NCBI GenBank assembly: GCA_035370245.1
Contig: DAOOVO010000006.1
Coordinates: 1-64,000, forward strand
DNA length: 64,000 nt
DNA from: Pseudobacteroides sp035370245
GTDB taxonomy: Bacteria > Bacillota > Clostridia > Acetivibrionales > DSM-2933
Direction of reading: 5' to 3'
Below are positions 43,360 through 52,643 of the stretch, one piece after another; position 1 is the stretch's first letter; each line of letters opens with the position of its first letter. A program made the translations under genes and the position numbers. The notes under the pieces were generated by a model that saw nothing but the letters and a program-made list of their open reading frames with translations, made no database searches and was not told where the DNA came from.

Positions 43360-43516
43360 TATATAACCTCCATTGTATATGTATATTAAAACGTTTTTAA
43401 TGTAGATAAAGAATCATATTATAGTTATTTTACCACTATATCTAATAAAGTGTAACATTTTTTTGAGTTTAGTAATATTATGTAAATATACAAGTATCTA
43501 TAAGGAAGTGATTTTT

Positions 43517-43699
43517 ATGACTGCATATAAATCTAAAGATTCCAATACAGAGTTATTGTTTTTTATAATTATTTTTCTACTTCTTTTTTATGATGACAGT
43601 TTTTTAAGAACTCATAAATTAGGAAGCTCCTTAAAGCATACCGAAAAAGACAGCACAATATTATTCTTTATACTGGTATTTCTGCTTTTGTTTTATTAA
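43517..43699 (+). CDS. Small duplicated hydrophobic protein (60 aa)
   Basis: A 60-residue peptide with an internal duplication. A polar lead (SKDSNTE) is followed by LLFFIIIFLLLFY, then a linker with HKLGSSLKH, then EKDST followed by ILFFILVFLLLFY. AAGGAAGTG precedes the ATG by 7 bases. The two hydrophobic segments would span a membrane. Short Leu/Phe-rich peptides of this type are common in spore-forming clostridia, and a spore or coat role is plausible but only inferred. It is the first of four consecutive small genes. Confidence 0.65.
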   Translation: MTAYKSKDSNTELLFFIIIFLLLFYDDSFLRTHKLGSSLKHTEKDSTILFFILVFLLLFY

Positions 43700-43812
43700 T
43701 GCCCTTTAATCATTTTAATATAATTTCTTTTTTCAAAATATAATAAATTGTAACATAAATGGATGGTTATTCATTTATTACAAATATAGTTATTTTGAAA
43801 GGGCTGATGAAA

Positions 43813-44139
43813 ATGAACAATCCGTTTAATAAAAAATTAAGCGAACTCTTTGAAAAAATGGACGAAAAGGTGTTGCAAGCCAGACTTAATGCCGCCATGG
43901 AAATGCTTCAGAAGGGAAATGCCGACGAGTTGGCAAAGAAACTAAACAAGGTTGACAAGGAAGAGCTCCTTGGCAAATTAAATGAAATTGATGATTCCAA
44001 GCTCAAATCTATCAACATCAATAAAGAAGAATTGAGCAAAAGGATTAATGAACAGGATCTATCCAAACTGTCAGCACTTATCGGTGACCGAGGAGATGAA
44101 ATTATAAGTAAAATTAAGGAATTATTAAACAAATCCTGA
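43813..44139 (+). CDS. Small helical charged protein (108 aa)
   Basis: A 108-residue Lys/Glu/Leu-rich protein, predicted helical, with no membrane segment. It contains repeated short motifs ELAKKLNKVDKEEL, LGKLNEIDDSKL and ELSKRINEQDLSKL, a loose repeat of about 22 residues. I recognise no named family. The start is the second ATG, 9 bases from AAAGGG. It lies between a membrane peptide and another small helical protein, all on the plus strand. Confidence 0.65.
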   Translation: MNNPFNKKLSELFEKMDEKVLQARLNAAMEMLQKGNADELAKKLNKVDKEELLGKLNEIDDSKLKSININKEELSKRINEQDLSKLSALIGDRGDEIISKIKELLNKS

Positions 44140-44176
44140 ATATACTTATACAAAAGCTCTTTAGGAGGAACATTGA

Positions 44177-44566
44177 ATGAGCGATGACCTAAACAAGAAA
44201 ATTAAGCAAATTACAGATATATTAGGCCAGGAAAATCTCCCTGATAATGTTAAGGGACTTCTTACTCTTCTAGCCGGTGATAATAAGCAAAATGAAAAAG
44301 AAGTCCCTAAAGAATCACATCCCGAGCCATCTAATAATGAAAACAACAGCAGCAATGAAATGCAGGAAAACATTGAAATGCTTACCAGAGCAAAAAAAAT
44401 ATTTGACAAGCTTAATACCAAGGAGGATCCAAGGATTAACCTCCTCTACTCAATGAAACCTTTTCTCAACAACAACAGGAAAAAAAAGCTTGCAACTTGC
44501 ATTAAGCTTTTGCAAATGTATAATTTGTCAAAGCTGATGGATGAGACTGACAAAGGCTTGTTATAG
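44177..44566 (+). CDS. Small protein with C-terminal MKPFL-type helical motif (129 aa)
   Basis: A 129-residue protein. Residues 1-35 are helical, about 36-68 form a polar Asn/Ser/Glu linker, and about 70-125 form a helical end containing INLLYSMKPFLNNNRKKKL then CIKLLQMYNL. That end resembles the C-terminus of the 62.3 kb small protein. I know no assigned function. AGGAGGA precedes the ATG by 8 bases. It overlaps nothing and lies 37 bases after the previous small gene and 15 before the next, so the three probably share a transcript. Confidence 0.7.
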   Translation: MSDDLNKKIKQITDILGQENLPDNVKGLLTLLAGDNKQNEKEVPKESHPEPSNNENNSSNEMQENIEMLTRAKKIFDKLNTKEDPRINLLYSMKPFLNNNRKKKLATCIKLLQMYNLSKLMDETDKGLL

Positions 44567-44581
44567 GAGGAGGATATTAGG

Positions 44582-44917
44582 ATGATTTACAGAAAAAGGC
44601 CTCCCACCAATATAAGGTTTACATACCCCGGAGCAGCACAAAACAGCAACTATACTCCTGAATATCATGAAGAGAACTTACCGCAAGAACTTAAGGATAT
44701 TCCTCTTCCTAATTTGAACCCGGAGAGTCCATGCCATATTTCAAGCAGAAAATGGCATAAAAGTGCATCTCCTCTTCAAATTTTACATAATTTTATAGGT
44801 ATTGAAGAAATAATATTGCTTGGTACAATTTTCTTGTTAATAGAAGAGTCAATAGAAGATGAAATACTTCTTATAATACTGATATACTTATTATTAGCCG
44901 GATTTGAAAGAAACTGA
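44582..44917 (+). CDS. Small protein with C-terminal membrane hairpin (111 aa)
   Basis: A 111-residue protein. The N-terminal part of about 70 residues is Pro/Asn-rich and soluble. The C-terminal part (about 72-108) has two hydrophobic runs interrupted by acidic residues, EEIILLGTIFLLIEES and EDEILLIILIYLLLAGF. This acidic-Leu layout is seen in small sporulation-associated peptides, but the function is not established. The RBS AGGAGGAGG is very strong. It is the last gene of the small-protein group and is followed by a terminator. Confidence 0.7.
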   Translation: MIYRKRPPTNIRFTYPGAAQNSNYTPEYHEENLPQELKDIPLPNLNPESPCHISSRKWHKSASPLQILHNFIGIEEIILLGTIFLLIEESIEDEILLIILIYLLLAGFERN

Positions 44918-44929
44918 GATTCATAATTT

Positions 44930-44966
44930 AAAAAGGCATTTCAGCCCTTTGAGATGCCTTTTTTAA
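44930..44966. terminator. Terminator after the small-protein cluster
   Basis: AAAAAGGCAT and ATGCCTTTTTT pair across a short loop. T-runs on both strands fit use by the convergent membrane gene as well. Confidence 0.85.
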
Positions 44967-44997
44967 TATGCATTAATATATTTTAATGTCCGTTATA

Positions 44998-45891
44998 TCA
45001 TTCATATTCCTCTTCTTTCGGGACATAGTTTTCCGCAATTTTATAAGCAGAAAACACATATGTTATAAACAGTCCGAAATACAATGTATTGAAAACCCAG
45101 TTTGCTATAAAGCCTGCAAATTTCTTTATGTTCATGGTAGAATCAACATCCGCCGAATTAACGTTTATTTTTGCAAGCGAAAAATGACAAATCAAAAAAA
45201 CAACTACAAAAACTATATACCTAAATGAAATTTTCCAGAACAACTTATCTGCATTCTCTTTTCCTGTTAAAAAACATCTTTTTTCATTATTTACCGACGC
45301 TGGAAACCAAAAACTTATGTAAGTGCTGTAGAACATAAATATGAGAAAAATAATTCCTATGGTAATCACATCAACAAAAGCTGCAACTAATATTAACTCC
45401 GCCCTTCCTGAAAGCCATGATTTGGTAACTATAACAGCAGGTACCGATGCAACCAAAGAAATAATGAGAACAGCAATACTTACTAAAATTGCTCTTAATG
45501 AAACAAAGGATATTTTAAAGAAAAATTTCTTCATTCCTTCAATGAATTCGCCTTTGTATTTTTCCTTTTTTGAAACGGCGTTATTGACTACGTTGAAATA
45601 GCCGCTGAAAATCAGTCCTATCATTACCGACACAAACAATAAAACAAAAATAAAAACAATTAATGCTGCTATTGCTGTTTGGGGATTTTTCATGATATTT
45701 AAGAATAATTGAATGGAATAAATTATCATATCAAGAAAATCACCCTTGCCCAATCTGTTAAAACCCATTAAAAGAGCTGTCAGTGGATTCCATGTATCAA
45801 TTATGCTATATATCAATGCAATAAATCCAAAATACACCAATATAAAAGGCCGTCTTATTATAGTCTGCACAGCCTTTCCCAAAACCTTCAT
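44998..45891 (-). CDS. Polytopic membrane protein of unknown function
   Basis: A 297-residue integral membrane protein with about six hydrophobic segments (near 15-35, 55-65, 75-100, 130-160, 170-200 and 220-245, with a further one near 268-285). There are no catalytic motifs that I recognise. The general look, with long amphipathic stretches between paired segments, resembles uncharacterised bacterial DUF975/YciC-type membrane proteins. AGAAGGT precedes the ATG. It lies between the small-protein terminator and the LTA-synthase-like gene. Confidence 0.65.
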   Translation of the reverse strand: MKVLGKAVQTIIRRPFILVYFGFIALIYSIIDTWNPLTALLMGFNRLGKGDFLDMIIYSIQLFLNIMKNPQTAIAALIVFIFVLLFVSVMIGLIFSGYFNVVNNAVSKKEKYKGEFIEGMKKFFFKISFVSLRAILVSIAVLIISLVASVPAVIVTKSWLSGRAELILVAAFVDVITIGIIFLIFMFYSTYISFWFPASVNNEKRCFLTGKENADKLFWKISFRYIVFVVVFLICHFSLAKINVNSADVDSTMNIKKFAGFIANWVFNTLYFGLFITYVFSAYKIAENYVPKEEEYE

Positions 45892-45982
45892 AAATTCATA
45901 CCTTCTTTCGCCGTGTGAAACAATATAAAAACAACTAAACTATTATAACATAATTTATGTATTATAGTATTAAAAATTCTAT

Positions 45983-46014
45983 ATTAAATGCGGTTAATCT
46001 TTTACATTTACCGC
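45983..46014. repeat. Palindromic repeat module, copy D
   Basis: ATTAAATGCGGTTAAT, CTTTTAC and ATTTACCGC carry the GCGGTTAAT / ATTTACCGC arms of copy A with a longer loop. That loop restores the TTAATCTTTTACATTTA core of copies A and C. The stop codon of the LTA-synthase-like gene lies inside it. Confidence 0.7.
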
Positions 46015-47702
46015 TTTAAAATTTTTTCTACAAAATCCTCTCTGGCATACTTGCTCCCTTTATAAGGAATATCTTTTCTCTCACTGTCAGGATCAAGCAA
46101 ATCCCTGCCGAATGTTTTTATTGAAAATGAAATGCCTGCATTGTTAAGTATTGTAGGAGCAAAATCCAAAAAGGATGCTGCCTCATTATCGACTTTAAAC
46201 CTTTTATTATCGGGAGTTATTATTATCAACGGCACAAATTCAAATTGCTTATCATCTTCTTTATAAGATGCCTGCCAGTATAAATTCGAAAAAATATTGG
46301 GAGTATGGTCCCCGTAAATAAATATGTACGTATCATCATTTTGAATCTCTTCAACAAACTTTTTAATACATTGGTCCACATATGACATTGAATTAAAATA
46401 GTTTTTCACTACCTTGATCTCTATATCATCGTAAATGTCTTTTTTAAAATAGTGATTAACATTTGAAAAAGGCGTATGGCTTGTCATTGTTATTATATAT
46501 GCAAGATACGGCTCCTCAAGGTCCTTTATTTTTTCGGAAGCAAACTTGAATACATCTTTATCAGGTGCCCCCCATCCTTTCTGCTCTAGACCCATTTTAT
46601 CAATATCATAAAACTCATGAAACCCCATTTTGGGAAATGCCGAATCCCTGTTAAAGAATACATCGGAATTGCCATGAAAAGCCACATTGGTATAGAATCC
46701 TTTGGCCAGCTTCTTGAGCATTGAATTATTATACTTGTAATTTGAGAGCTTTATGGACGGATACTCATCTAACGGTTCAATACTGTTAATTATTGAAAAC
46801 TCAGTGTCTGAAGTACCTCCACCCATGTGATAACTCATAACATACGGATAATATACATTATTGTTTGCCAATGAATTAAGATACGGCATTATATATTCAT
46901 TCTTATACTTTGTATTTATTATTATGGAATCCATAGATTCAATCTGTATAAGAACAAAATTAGGATTATCCAAAGAAGTTTCTTCGTTGTTCATTTCACT
47001 TCCATATACAAACTGTTTTATAAACTGGCTTTCACTGCTTTTAAGCCATATATTTACTATGTTGTTTGCTACAGTTCCATACCACTGGACTATTGGTGAC
47101 TCTCCTTTAAATTTGTCATCCAATAAAGTGGTAATAAAATTGTTATTGTTGTAATAGTAAATTTGTACTTGAACAAGTATGGCTATTGTTGCTAATGCTG
47201 CCACTATTCTGTACAGCAGTATTCTTTTTCTGAACTCACGTACTTTTATATAATTAATAGCAATAAACAAAAAAGCGGGTACATCAATAAATGCAATTAA
47301 CATCTCAAAGCTCAATGGGGCAGATGAATTCTTTGTAGCTTCAAATCCCTCACTGAAGAGAGATACGAATTGCATAACATTTAAATAGCTATGATAATAT
47401 AGATAGTATGACAAATTTATTAAAATATAAGCTATCTGTAGAATATAAGCCAGCACAAAAAAAATCCTTGACCTGAAACTTAGACAAATAACATATGCAA
47501 AGAATATCATGATAAAGGACATAATAAACTTGTATTTAAATGCATTTGCTGTTTGATTGGGAATTATGTAATAATTAAATAAAGCTACTTTTAAGGCATT
47601 CAAGAGGAAAAATAAAAGCAACATAAATAAAATCAATATTCCTGCCTTACTCGTAAGCATTGAGAATACTTCTTTTTGGTTCTGTATAAATCTTTTAAAC
47701 AA
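46008..47702 (-). CDS. LTA synthase-like membrane sulfatase-fold protein
   Basis: A 564-residue protein of the lipoteichoic acid synthase/phosphoglycerol transferase type. It has five N-terminal membrane segments (about 15-200) and an extracellular sulfatase-fold domain. That domain shows VLIQIESMD (metal-binding Glu), the nucleophile Thr in GGGTSDTEF, HGNSDVFFNRD, and IYGDHTPN with the C-terminal metal ligands. It probably transfers glycerol-phosphate or a related group to cell-envelope polymers or lipids. It starts with TTG 7 bases from GAGGT. Its 3' end is formed by a repeat module shared with minE. Confidence 0.88.
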   Translation of the reverse strand: MFKRFIQNQKEVFSMLTSKAGILILFMLLLFFLLNALKVALFNYYIIPNQTANAFKYKFIMSFIMIFFAYVICLSFRSRIFFVLAYILQIAYILINLSYYLYYHSYLNVMQFVSLFSEGFEATKNSSAPLSFEMLIAFIDVPAFLFIAINYIKVREFRKRILLYRIVAALATIAILVQVQIYYYNNNNFITTLLDDKFKGESPIVQWYGTVANNIVNIWLKSSESQFIKQFVYGSEMNNEETSLDNPNFVLIQIESMDSIIINTKYKNEYIMPYLNSLANNNVYYPYVMSYHMGGGTSDTEFSIINSIEPLDEYPSIKLSNYKYNNSMLKKLAKGFYTNVAFHGNSDVFFNRDSAFPKMGFHEFYDIDKMGLEQKGWGAPDKDVFKFASEKIKDLEEPYLAYIITMTSHTPFSNVNHYFKKDIYDDIEIKVVKNYFNSMSYVDQCIKKFVEEIQNDDTYIFIYGDHTPNIFSNLYWQASYKEDDKQFEFVPLIIITPDNKRFKVDNEAASFLDFAPTILNNAGISFSIKTFGRDLLDPDSERKDIPYKGSKYAREDFVEKILKR

Positions 47703-47805
47703 TTTTTCTACCTCATTGCCAATGTAATAATTTAATTTTATATTCTTTTCACTAAAGTATCAAGATTATTTGAATCTTTTGAAATATTGAAAATACAACC
47801 ATAAA

Positions 47806-49962
47806 TCACTGTATATCCTTCATGCTAAGGGAAATCCTCTTTCTCTGCACTTCTACGGATAAAACCCGCACTTTCACTATGTCTCCCACTGCAACAACAT
47901 CCATAGGGTTTTTTACATATCTGTCACTTAATTCAGATATATGAACAAGACCGTCCTGATGTACGCCTATATCGACAAAAGCTCCAAAGTCAGCAACATT
48001 TCTTACCGTACCCGTAAGTATCATACCAGGCTTCAAATCCTCTATATCCAACACATCAGTCAATAAAACCGGCTTAGGCAGCTCATCCCTCGGGTCACGC
48101 CCAGGCTTTAAAAGCTCGTCTATTATATCTCTTAAAGTCGGAACACCAACGCCTATTTCTTCTGCAACAGCAGTAATTCCTCTTTTATTCACTGCCTCTT
48201 TCAACCCTTTTAGGTTTCCTTTAGCAATATCATCCAATGTAAATCCAGTTAAATTTAAAAGCTTTAGAGCAGCACCATAGGACTCGGGATGTACGGCAGT
48301 GTTGTCCAAAATGTTCTTTCCGTCAGGTATTCTTAAAAATCCCGCACATTGCTCAAATGCCTTGTCCCCAAGCTTCTTAACCTTTTTAATTTCCTCTCTT
48401 TTAGTGAACTTTCCGTTTTGCTCCCTATATTCAACTATATTTTTCGCAACAGTAGCATTTATTCCCGATACATATGATAAAAGCGACGGTGACGCAGTAT
48501 TGAGATCAACTCCAACGCTGTTAACGGCGTCTTCAACTACCCCTACCAAAGTCTCTCCAAGTTTTTTCTGGTTCATATCATGCTGATATTGACCGACACC
48601 TATGGATTTGGGGTCTATTTTAACCAACTCCGCAAGCGGGTCCTGGAGCCTTCTTGCAATTGAGACCGCACTTCTTAAAGCAACATCGAAATCCGGAAAC
48701 TCTTCTGCCCCCAGCTTAGATGCGGAATATACCGAGGCACCGGCCTCACTGACAATCATATAATATATTTTTTTGTCTATTTCCTTTAAAAGCTCCGATA
48801 TAAATATCTCCGACTCCTTTGATGCCGTACCGTTGCCTATTGAAATAATGTCAACATCATGCTTTTCTATTAAGTGCTTGAGAATTTTTTTTGCTTCCTC
48901 AGTCTTGTTTTGAGGAGGAGTCGGGTAAACAACTGTTGTATCCAAAACCTTTCCTGTTTCATCAACAACGCAGATTTTACAGCCTGTTCTGTATGCAGGG
49001 TCAAGCCCGAGAACCACCTTGCCCTTTACAGGAGGCTGTAACAGAAGATTTTTAAGATTGGCAGCGAAAACCTTCATAGCTTGCTCTTCCGCACGCTCCG
49101 TAAGCTCATTCCTTACCTCTCTTTCAATTGAAGGAAAAATCAACCTGTCATATGAATCTTCTGCTGCCCTTTCAACATAAACGGATGTTACGGATTTTGT
49201 TTTTTTAACGGTATTTGCCTTGAGGTAATTGATTGGGACTTCTTCCGGAACAGATATCTTTACCTGCAAAAACTCATCCTTCTCTCCCCTGTTTATGGCC
49301 AATACTCTATGATTTGCAATTTTAGACACAGGTTCTTTGAAATCATAGTACATTTTATAAACAGACTCCTCTTCCTTTTTAGCCTGGGAAATAATTATTC
49401 CCGATTGGAAGAAAATATCTCTGATGTGTTTTCTGAATACTGCATTATCGGAAATGTTTTCTGCAATAATGTCCATGGCTCCGTTTAATGCATCTTCTAT
49501 TGTATTAACTTCTTTTTCAGGATTTATAAAAGGCTTCGCTATATCTTCAATGGATTTATCCGTTATTTTCTGCTCAAAAATAATTTCAGCCAAAGGCTCT
49601 AAACCTTTTTCCTTGGCTACTGTAGCCCTTGTTCTTCTTTTTGGTCTGAATGGCCTGTATATATCATCAATTTCCTGCAATGTGTTTGCTTTTGCTATAG
49701 CATTTGACAGTTCATCAGTCAATTTACCCTGCTCTTCAATAAGCCGTTTTACCTCTTCCCTTCTAGCCTCTAGATTCCTAAGGTAAACAAGCCTCTCATA
49801 AAGCTCCCTTAAGACCTGATCATTGAGCTCACCTGTAGCTTCCTTTCTGTATCTGGCTATAAATGGTATTGTATTTCCCTCATCAATAAGTTTAACCGCA
49901 TTTTGAACCTGAAACAGCTTTAAATTGAATTCTTTGGTTAATTGCCCGATTATATCTGCCAT
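47806..49962 (-). CDS. tex: Tex-family RNA-binding transcriptional accessory protein
   Basis: A 718-residue Tex protein with the domains in order. The N-terminal helical region has FIARYRKEATGEL. The YqgF/RNase H-like domain has VLGLDPAYRTGCK near 325. Next come the helix-hairpin-helix region (LNTASPSLLSYVSGI) and the C-terminal S1 RNA-binding domain (about 645-715; GTVRNVADFGAFVDIGVHQDGLVHIS, shown as NVADFGAFVDIG and QDGLVHISEL). Tex is linked to transcription and RNA metabolism. The start is the ATG after GGAGGAG. A TTG four codons earlier includes the RBS. Confidence 0.95.
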   Translation of the reverse strand: MADIIGQLTKEFNLKLFQVQNAVKLIDEGNTIPFIARYRKEATGELNDQVLRELYERLVYLRNLEARREEVKRLIEEQGKLTDELSNAIAKANTLQEIDDIYRPFRPKRRTRATVAKEKGLEPLAEIIFEQKITDKSIEDIAKPFINPEKEVNTIEDALNGAMDIIAENISDNAVFRKHIRDIFFQSGIIISQAKKEEESVYKMYYDFKEPVSKIANHRVLAINRGEKDEFLQVKISVPEEVPINYLKANTVKKTKSVTSVYVERAAEDSYDRLIFPSIEREVRNELTERAEEQAMKVFAANLKNLLLQPPVKGKVVLGLDPAYRTGCKICVVDETGKVLDTTVVYPTPPQNKTEEAKKILKHLIEKHDVDIISIGNGTASKESEIFISELLKEIDKKIYYMIVSEAGASVYSASKLGAEEFPDFDVALRSAVSIARRLQDPLAELVKIDPKSIGVGQYQHDMNQKKLGETLVGVVEDAVNSVGVDLNTASPSLLSYVSGINATVAKNIVEYREQNGKFTKREEIKKVKKLGDKAFEQCAGFLRIPDGKNILDNTAVHPESYGAALKLLNLTGFTLDDIAKGNLKGLKEAVNKRGITAVAEEIGVGVPTLRDIIDELLKPGRDPRDELPKPVLLTDVLDIEDLKPGMILTGTVRNVADFGAFVDIGVHQDGLVHISELSDRYVKNPMDVVAVGDIVKVRVLSVEVQRKRISLSMKDIQ

Positions 49963-50234
49963 ATGCTCCTCCAATGATTATTAAATGGTTATTAAGAGTA
50001 TTAATTATTTTCAATTTCACTTTTAATATATTATATATATTTTTTAATTTTAATCAATATAAAAAGCAGATTACATTTAGCAAATATCTTTTAAAATGTA
50101 AAAATGAGTTTTATTTTTTTATAATAAATGTTATTATAATTTAAAACAAGCAAAATTAAGGAAAACTTTTATTGTATATTAAGTCATTAATTGGATATAG
50201 TTATATAAATTATAAATGAAGGGTAGTGAATAAA

Positions 50235-51221
50235 GTGAGTATACTTGTTACAGGCGGAGCAGGATACATTGGAAGCCACACGGTAGCAGAATTATTGGAA
50301 AACAAAGAGGATGTCATTGTATTGGACAACCTCGAAAGAGGACATAAGGAATCGGTACTAGGCGGAAAGCTTATAGTTGGAGACCTTAGAGATAAGGAAT
50401 TCATAAAAAAAGTTTTCAAAGAAAATGAAATTGAAGCTGTAATACATTTTGCAGCTTATATAGAAGTAGGAGAAAGTACTGTAGATCCTCTTAAGTTTTA
50501 CAACAACAATGTTGTTTCAACTTTAAATCTGTTAACTGCCATGAATGAAGCAGGTGTTAAGAAAATTGTATTTTCTTCCACAGCAGCAACATATGGTGAG
50601 CCTGAAAATACTCCCATTCTTGAAACCGACAAAACGTTTCCTACAAATCCTTACGGTGAGACAAAGCTTACAGTTGAAAAAGCATTAAAATGGGCTGACA
50701 GCTGCCTTGGCATTAAGCATGTTATTTTGAGGTATTTTAACGCCTCCGGAGCCCATATAAGCGGTAAAATCGGTGAGGATCACAATCCTGAAACCCATCT
50801 CATACCGTTAATATTGCAAGTAGCTTTAGGTAAGAGAGACGACATAAAAATATTCGGAACCGATTATCCTACTCCTGACGGAACATGTGTAAGGGATTAT
50901 ATCCATGTTACCGATCTTGCCAATGCACATGTACTTGCACTTAACAAGCTCAGAAACGATAATCGCAGTGAAATATATAACCTTGGCAACGGCAAAGGTT
51001 TTTCCGTTAAGGAAGTAATAGAGATAGCACGCAATGTAACAGGCCATCCCATTAAGTCTGTTATCGCTCCGAGACGTACAGGGGACCCTGCTGTTCTTAT
51101 TGCATCTTCAGAAAAAATTATAAAGGATTTAAAATGGTCTCCTCGCTATAACAAGCTTGAGACAATAATCGAAACAGCTTGGGCTTGGCATAAAAGCCAT
51201 CCAAAAGGCTATAATATATAA
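50235..51221 (+). CDS. galE: UDP-glucose 4-epimerase
   Basis: The enzyme interconverts UDP-glucose and UDP-galactose for sugar use and envelope polysaccharides. The 328-residue short-chain dehydrogenase has TGGAGYIGSH near the N-terminus, the SSTAATYG catalytic Ser/Thr region, a YGETK Tyr-Lys pair, NASG and DYIHVTDLA. A GTG start is chosen. AAGGG lies 11 bases upstream, while an earlier GTG is only 2 bases from it. It stands alone. Other NDP-sugar 4-epimerase activities (for example on N-acetylated sugars) are possible. Confidence 0.93.
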   Translation: MSILVTGGAGYIGSHTVAELLENKEDVIVLDNLERGHKESVLGGKLIVGDLRDKEFIKKVFKENEIEAVIHFAAYIEVGESTVDPLKFYNNNVVSTLNLLTAMNEAGVKKIVFSSTAATYGEPENTPILETDKTFPTNPYGETKLTVEKALKWADSCLGIKHVILRYFNASGAHISGKIGEDHNPETHLIPLILQVALGKRDDIKIFGTDYPTPDGTCVRDYIHVTDLANAHVLALNKLRNDNRSEIYNLGNGKGFSVKEVIEIARNVTGHPIKSVIAPRRTGDPAVLIASSEKIIKDLKWSPRYNKLETIIETAWAWHKSHPKGYNI

Positions 51222-51301
51222 ATAATAGTTTGATATGAAAATCTATGCATTTTTACGTATTTGAAATATGACTTTATTAATTGAGAAAGGTAGTGACACC
51301 A

Positions 51302-52078
51302 TTGAGATTGGACGGTAGGAATGATGCACAGCTAAGGCCTGTGAAAATAACAAGAAACTATATAAAGCATGCAGAAGGATCAGTACTAATAGAGGTTGGA
51401 AACACAAAAGTAATTTGTACTGCTTCAATAGACGATAAGGTTCCACCCTTCAAGAAAAACACAGGCGAAGGTTGGCTGACCGCAGAATATTCTATGCTTC
51501 CTCGTGCTACCCAGACAAGAAATTCCAGGGATATAAGCAAGCTTAAGCTTAACGGAAGAACACAGGAAATTCAGAGATTGATAGGTCGTGCTATACGATC
51601 TGTAATAAATTTTAATATTTTAGGCGAAAGAGTAATAACATTGGATTGTGATGTTATTCAAGCCGACGGCGGTACAAGGACAGCTTCCATTACGGGTGCT
51701 TTCGTAGCTACCGTTGAGGCATGTAAATACCTAGTAGATAACGGAATGATCACTAAAACACCAATTACCGATTATGTTGCCGCAACAAGCGTAGGCATAG
51801 TATTTGGCCATGAAATGCTTGACCTTTGTTATGAAGAAGATTCAAGAGCGACTGTTGATATGAATGTTATAATGTCAGGTTCGGGCAAGTTTATTGAAGT
51901 TCAGGCTACAGGTGAACAGGCACCCTTCAGCAGAAATGAGTTGGATAGACTTTTAAAGCTTTCAGAGTCCGGTATATTAAAGCTCATAGAAATTCAAAAA
52001 AGCGTTTTAGGACCATTAACCAATTATGTCGGGGGAGTAACAAAAGATGAAAAAGTTCCTAGCAGCAACCAAGAATAA
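51302..52078 (+). CDS. rph: Ribonuclease PH
   Basis: A phosphorolytic 3'-exoribonuclease that trims tRNA precursors. The 258-residue protein shows GRNDAQLRPVKI, GWLTAEYSMLPRAT, CDVIQADGGTRTASITG and ATSVGIV, all RNase PH landmarks (given here as separate motifs). The start is TTG about 10 bases after AAAGGT. The open frame extends upstream through that RBS. Its 3' end overlaps rdgB by 32 bases, so the two are translationally coupled, a common pairing in Firmicutes. Confidence 0.95.
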   Translation: MRLDGRNDAQLRPVKITRNYIKHAEGSVLIEVGNTKVICTASIDDKVPPFKKNTGEGWLTAEYSMLPRATQTRNSRDISKLKLNGRTQEIQRLIGRAIRSVINFNILGERVITLDCDVIQADGGTRTASITGAFVATVEACKYLVDNGMITKTPITDYVAATSVGIVFGHEMLDLCYEEDSRATVDMNVIMSGSGKFIEVQATGEQAPFSRNELDRLLKLSESGILKLIEIQKSVLGPLTNYVGGVTKDEKVPSSNQE

Positions 52079-52643
52079 AGGAAAAATCCGTGAAATATCA
52101 GAAATATTAAAAGACTTTCCATATGAAGTTCTTTCAATGGAATCTGTGGGTATAGATATAGATATTGAGGAAACGGGGTCAACATTTGAAGAAAATGCAT
52201 TAATCAAAGCAAAAGAAATAAACCGTATTACCGGTGAAATCGTTATGGCTGACGATTCCGGCCTTGAGGTAGATTTTCTTAATGGAGCACCCGGTATATA
52301 TTCCGCAAGATTTGCAGGTGAAAATGCAACAGATGAAGAAAAAAACAAAAAGCTGTTGGATTTGCTTAAGGATGTACCCTTTGACAAACGTTCTGCCCGT
52401 TTTGTATGCGTTATAGCTGTAGTGTTTCCGGATAAAAGCAGTTTTACAGTGAAAGGAACATGTGAGGGATACATATGGTACAAGCCTGAAGGGGAAAATG
52501 GATTTGGCTATGATCCTATATTTTACGTACCGGAATATCAAATGACAACAGCACAGATGGCTTCTGAAATGAAGCATAAAATAAGCCATAGAGGCAAAGC
52601 CTTAAGGCTAATGTTAGATGAATTAAGGAAACGCTCTATTTGA
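52047..52643 (+). CDS. rdgB: XTP/dITP diphosphatase (RdgB/HAM1 family)
   Basis: A house-cleaning nucleotide pyrophosphatase that removes inosine, xanthosine and related triphosphates. The 198-residue protein has the family N-terminus LAATKNKGKIREI, the acidic GSTFEENALIKAKE, the MADDSGLEVDFLNGAPG region and the C-terminal ENGFGYDPIFYVPE and ISHRGKAL (listed as separate motifs). The start lies inside rph. The end overlaps the convergent YdcF-like gene by 8 bases. Confidence 0.96.
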   Translation: MKKFLAATKNKGKIREISEILKDFPYEVLSMESVGIDIDIEETGSTFEENALIKAKEINRITGEIVMADDSGLEVDFLNGAPGIYSARFAGENATDEEKNKKLLDLLKDVPFDKRSARFVCVIAVVFPDKSSFTVKGTCEGYIWYKPEGENGFGYDPIFYVPEYQMTTAQMASEMKHKISHRGKALRLMLDELRKRSI

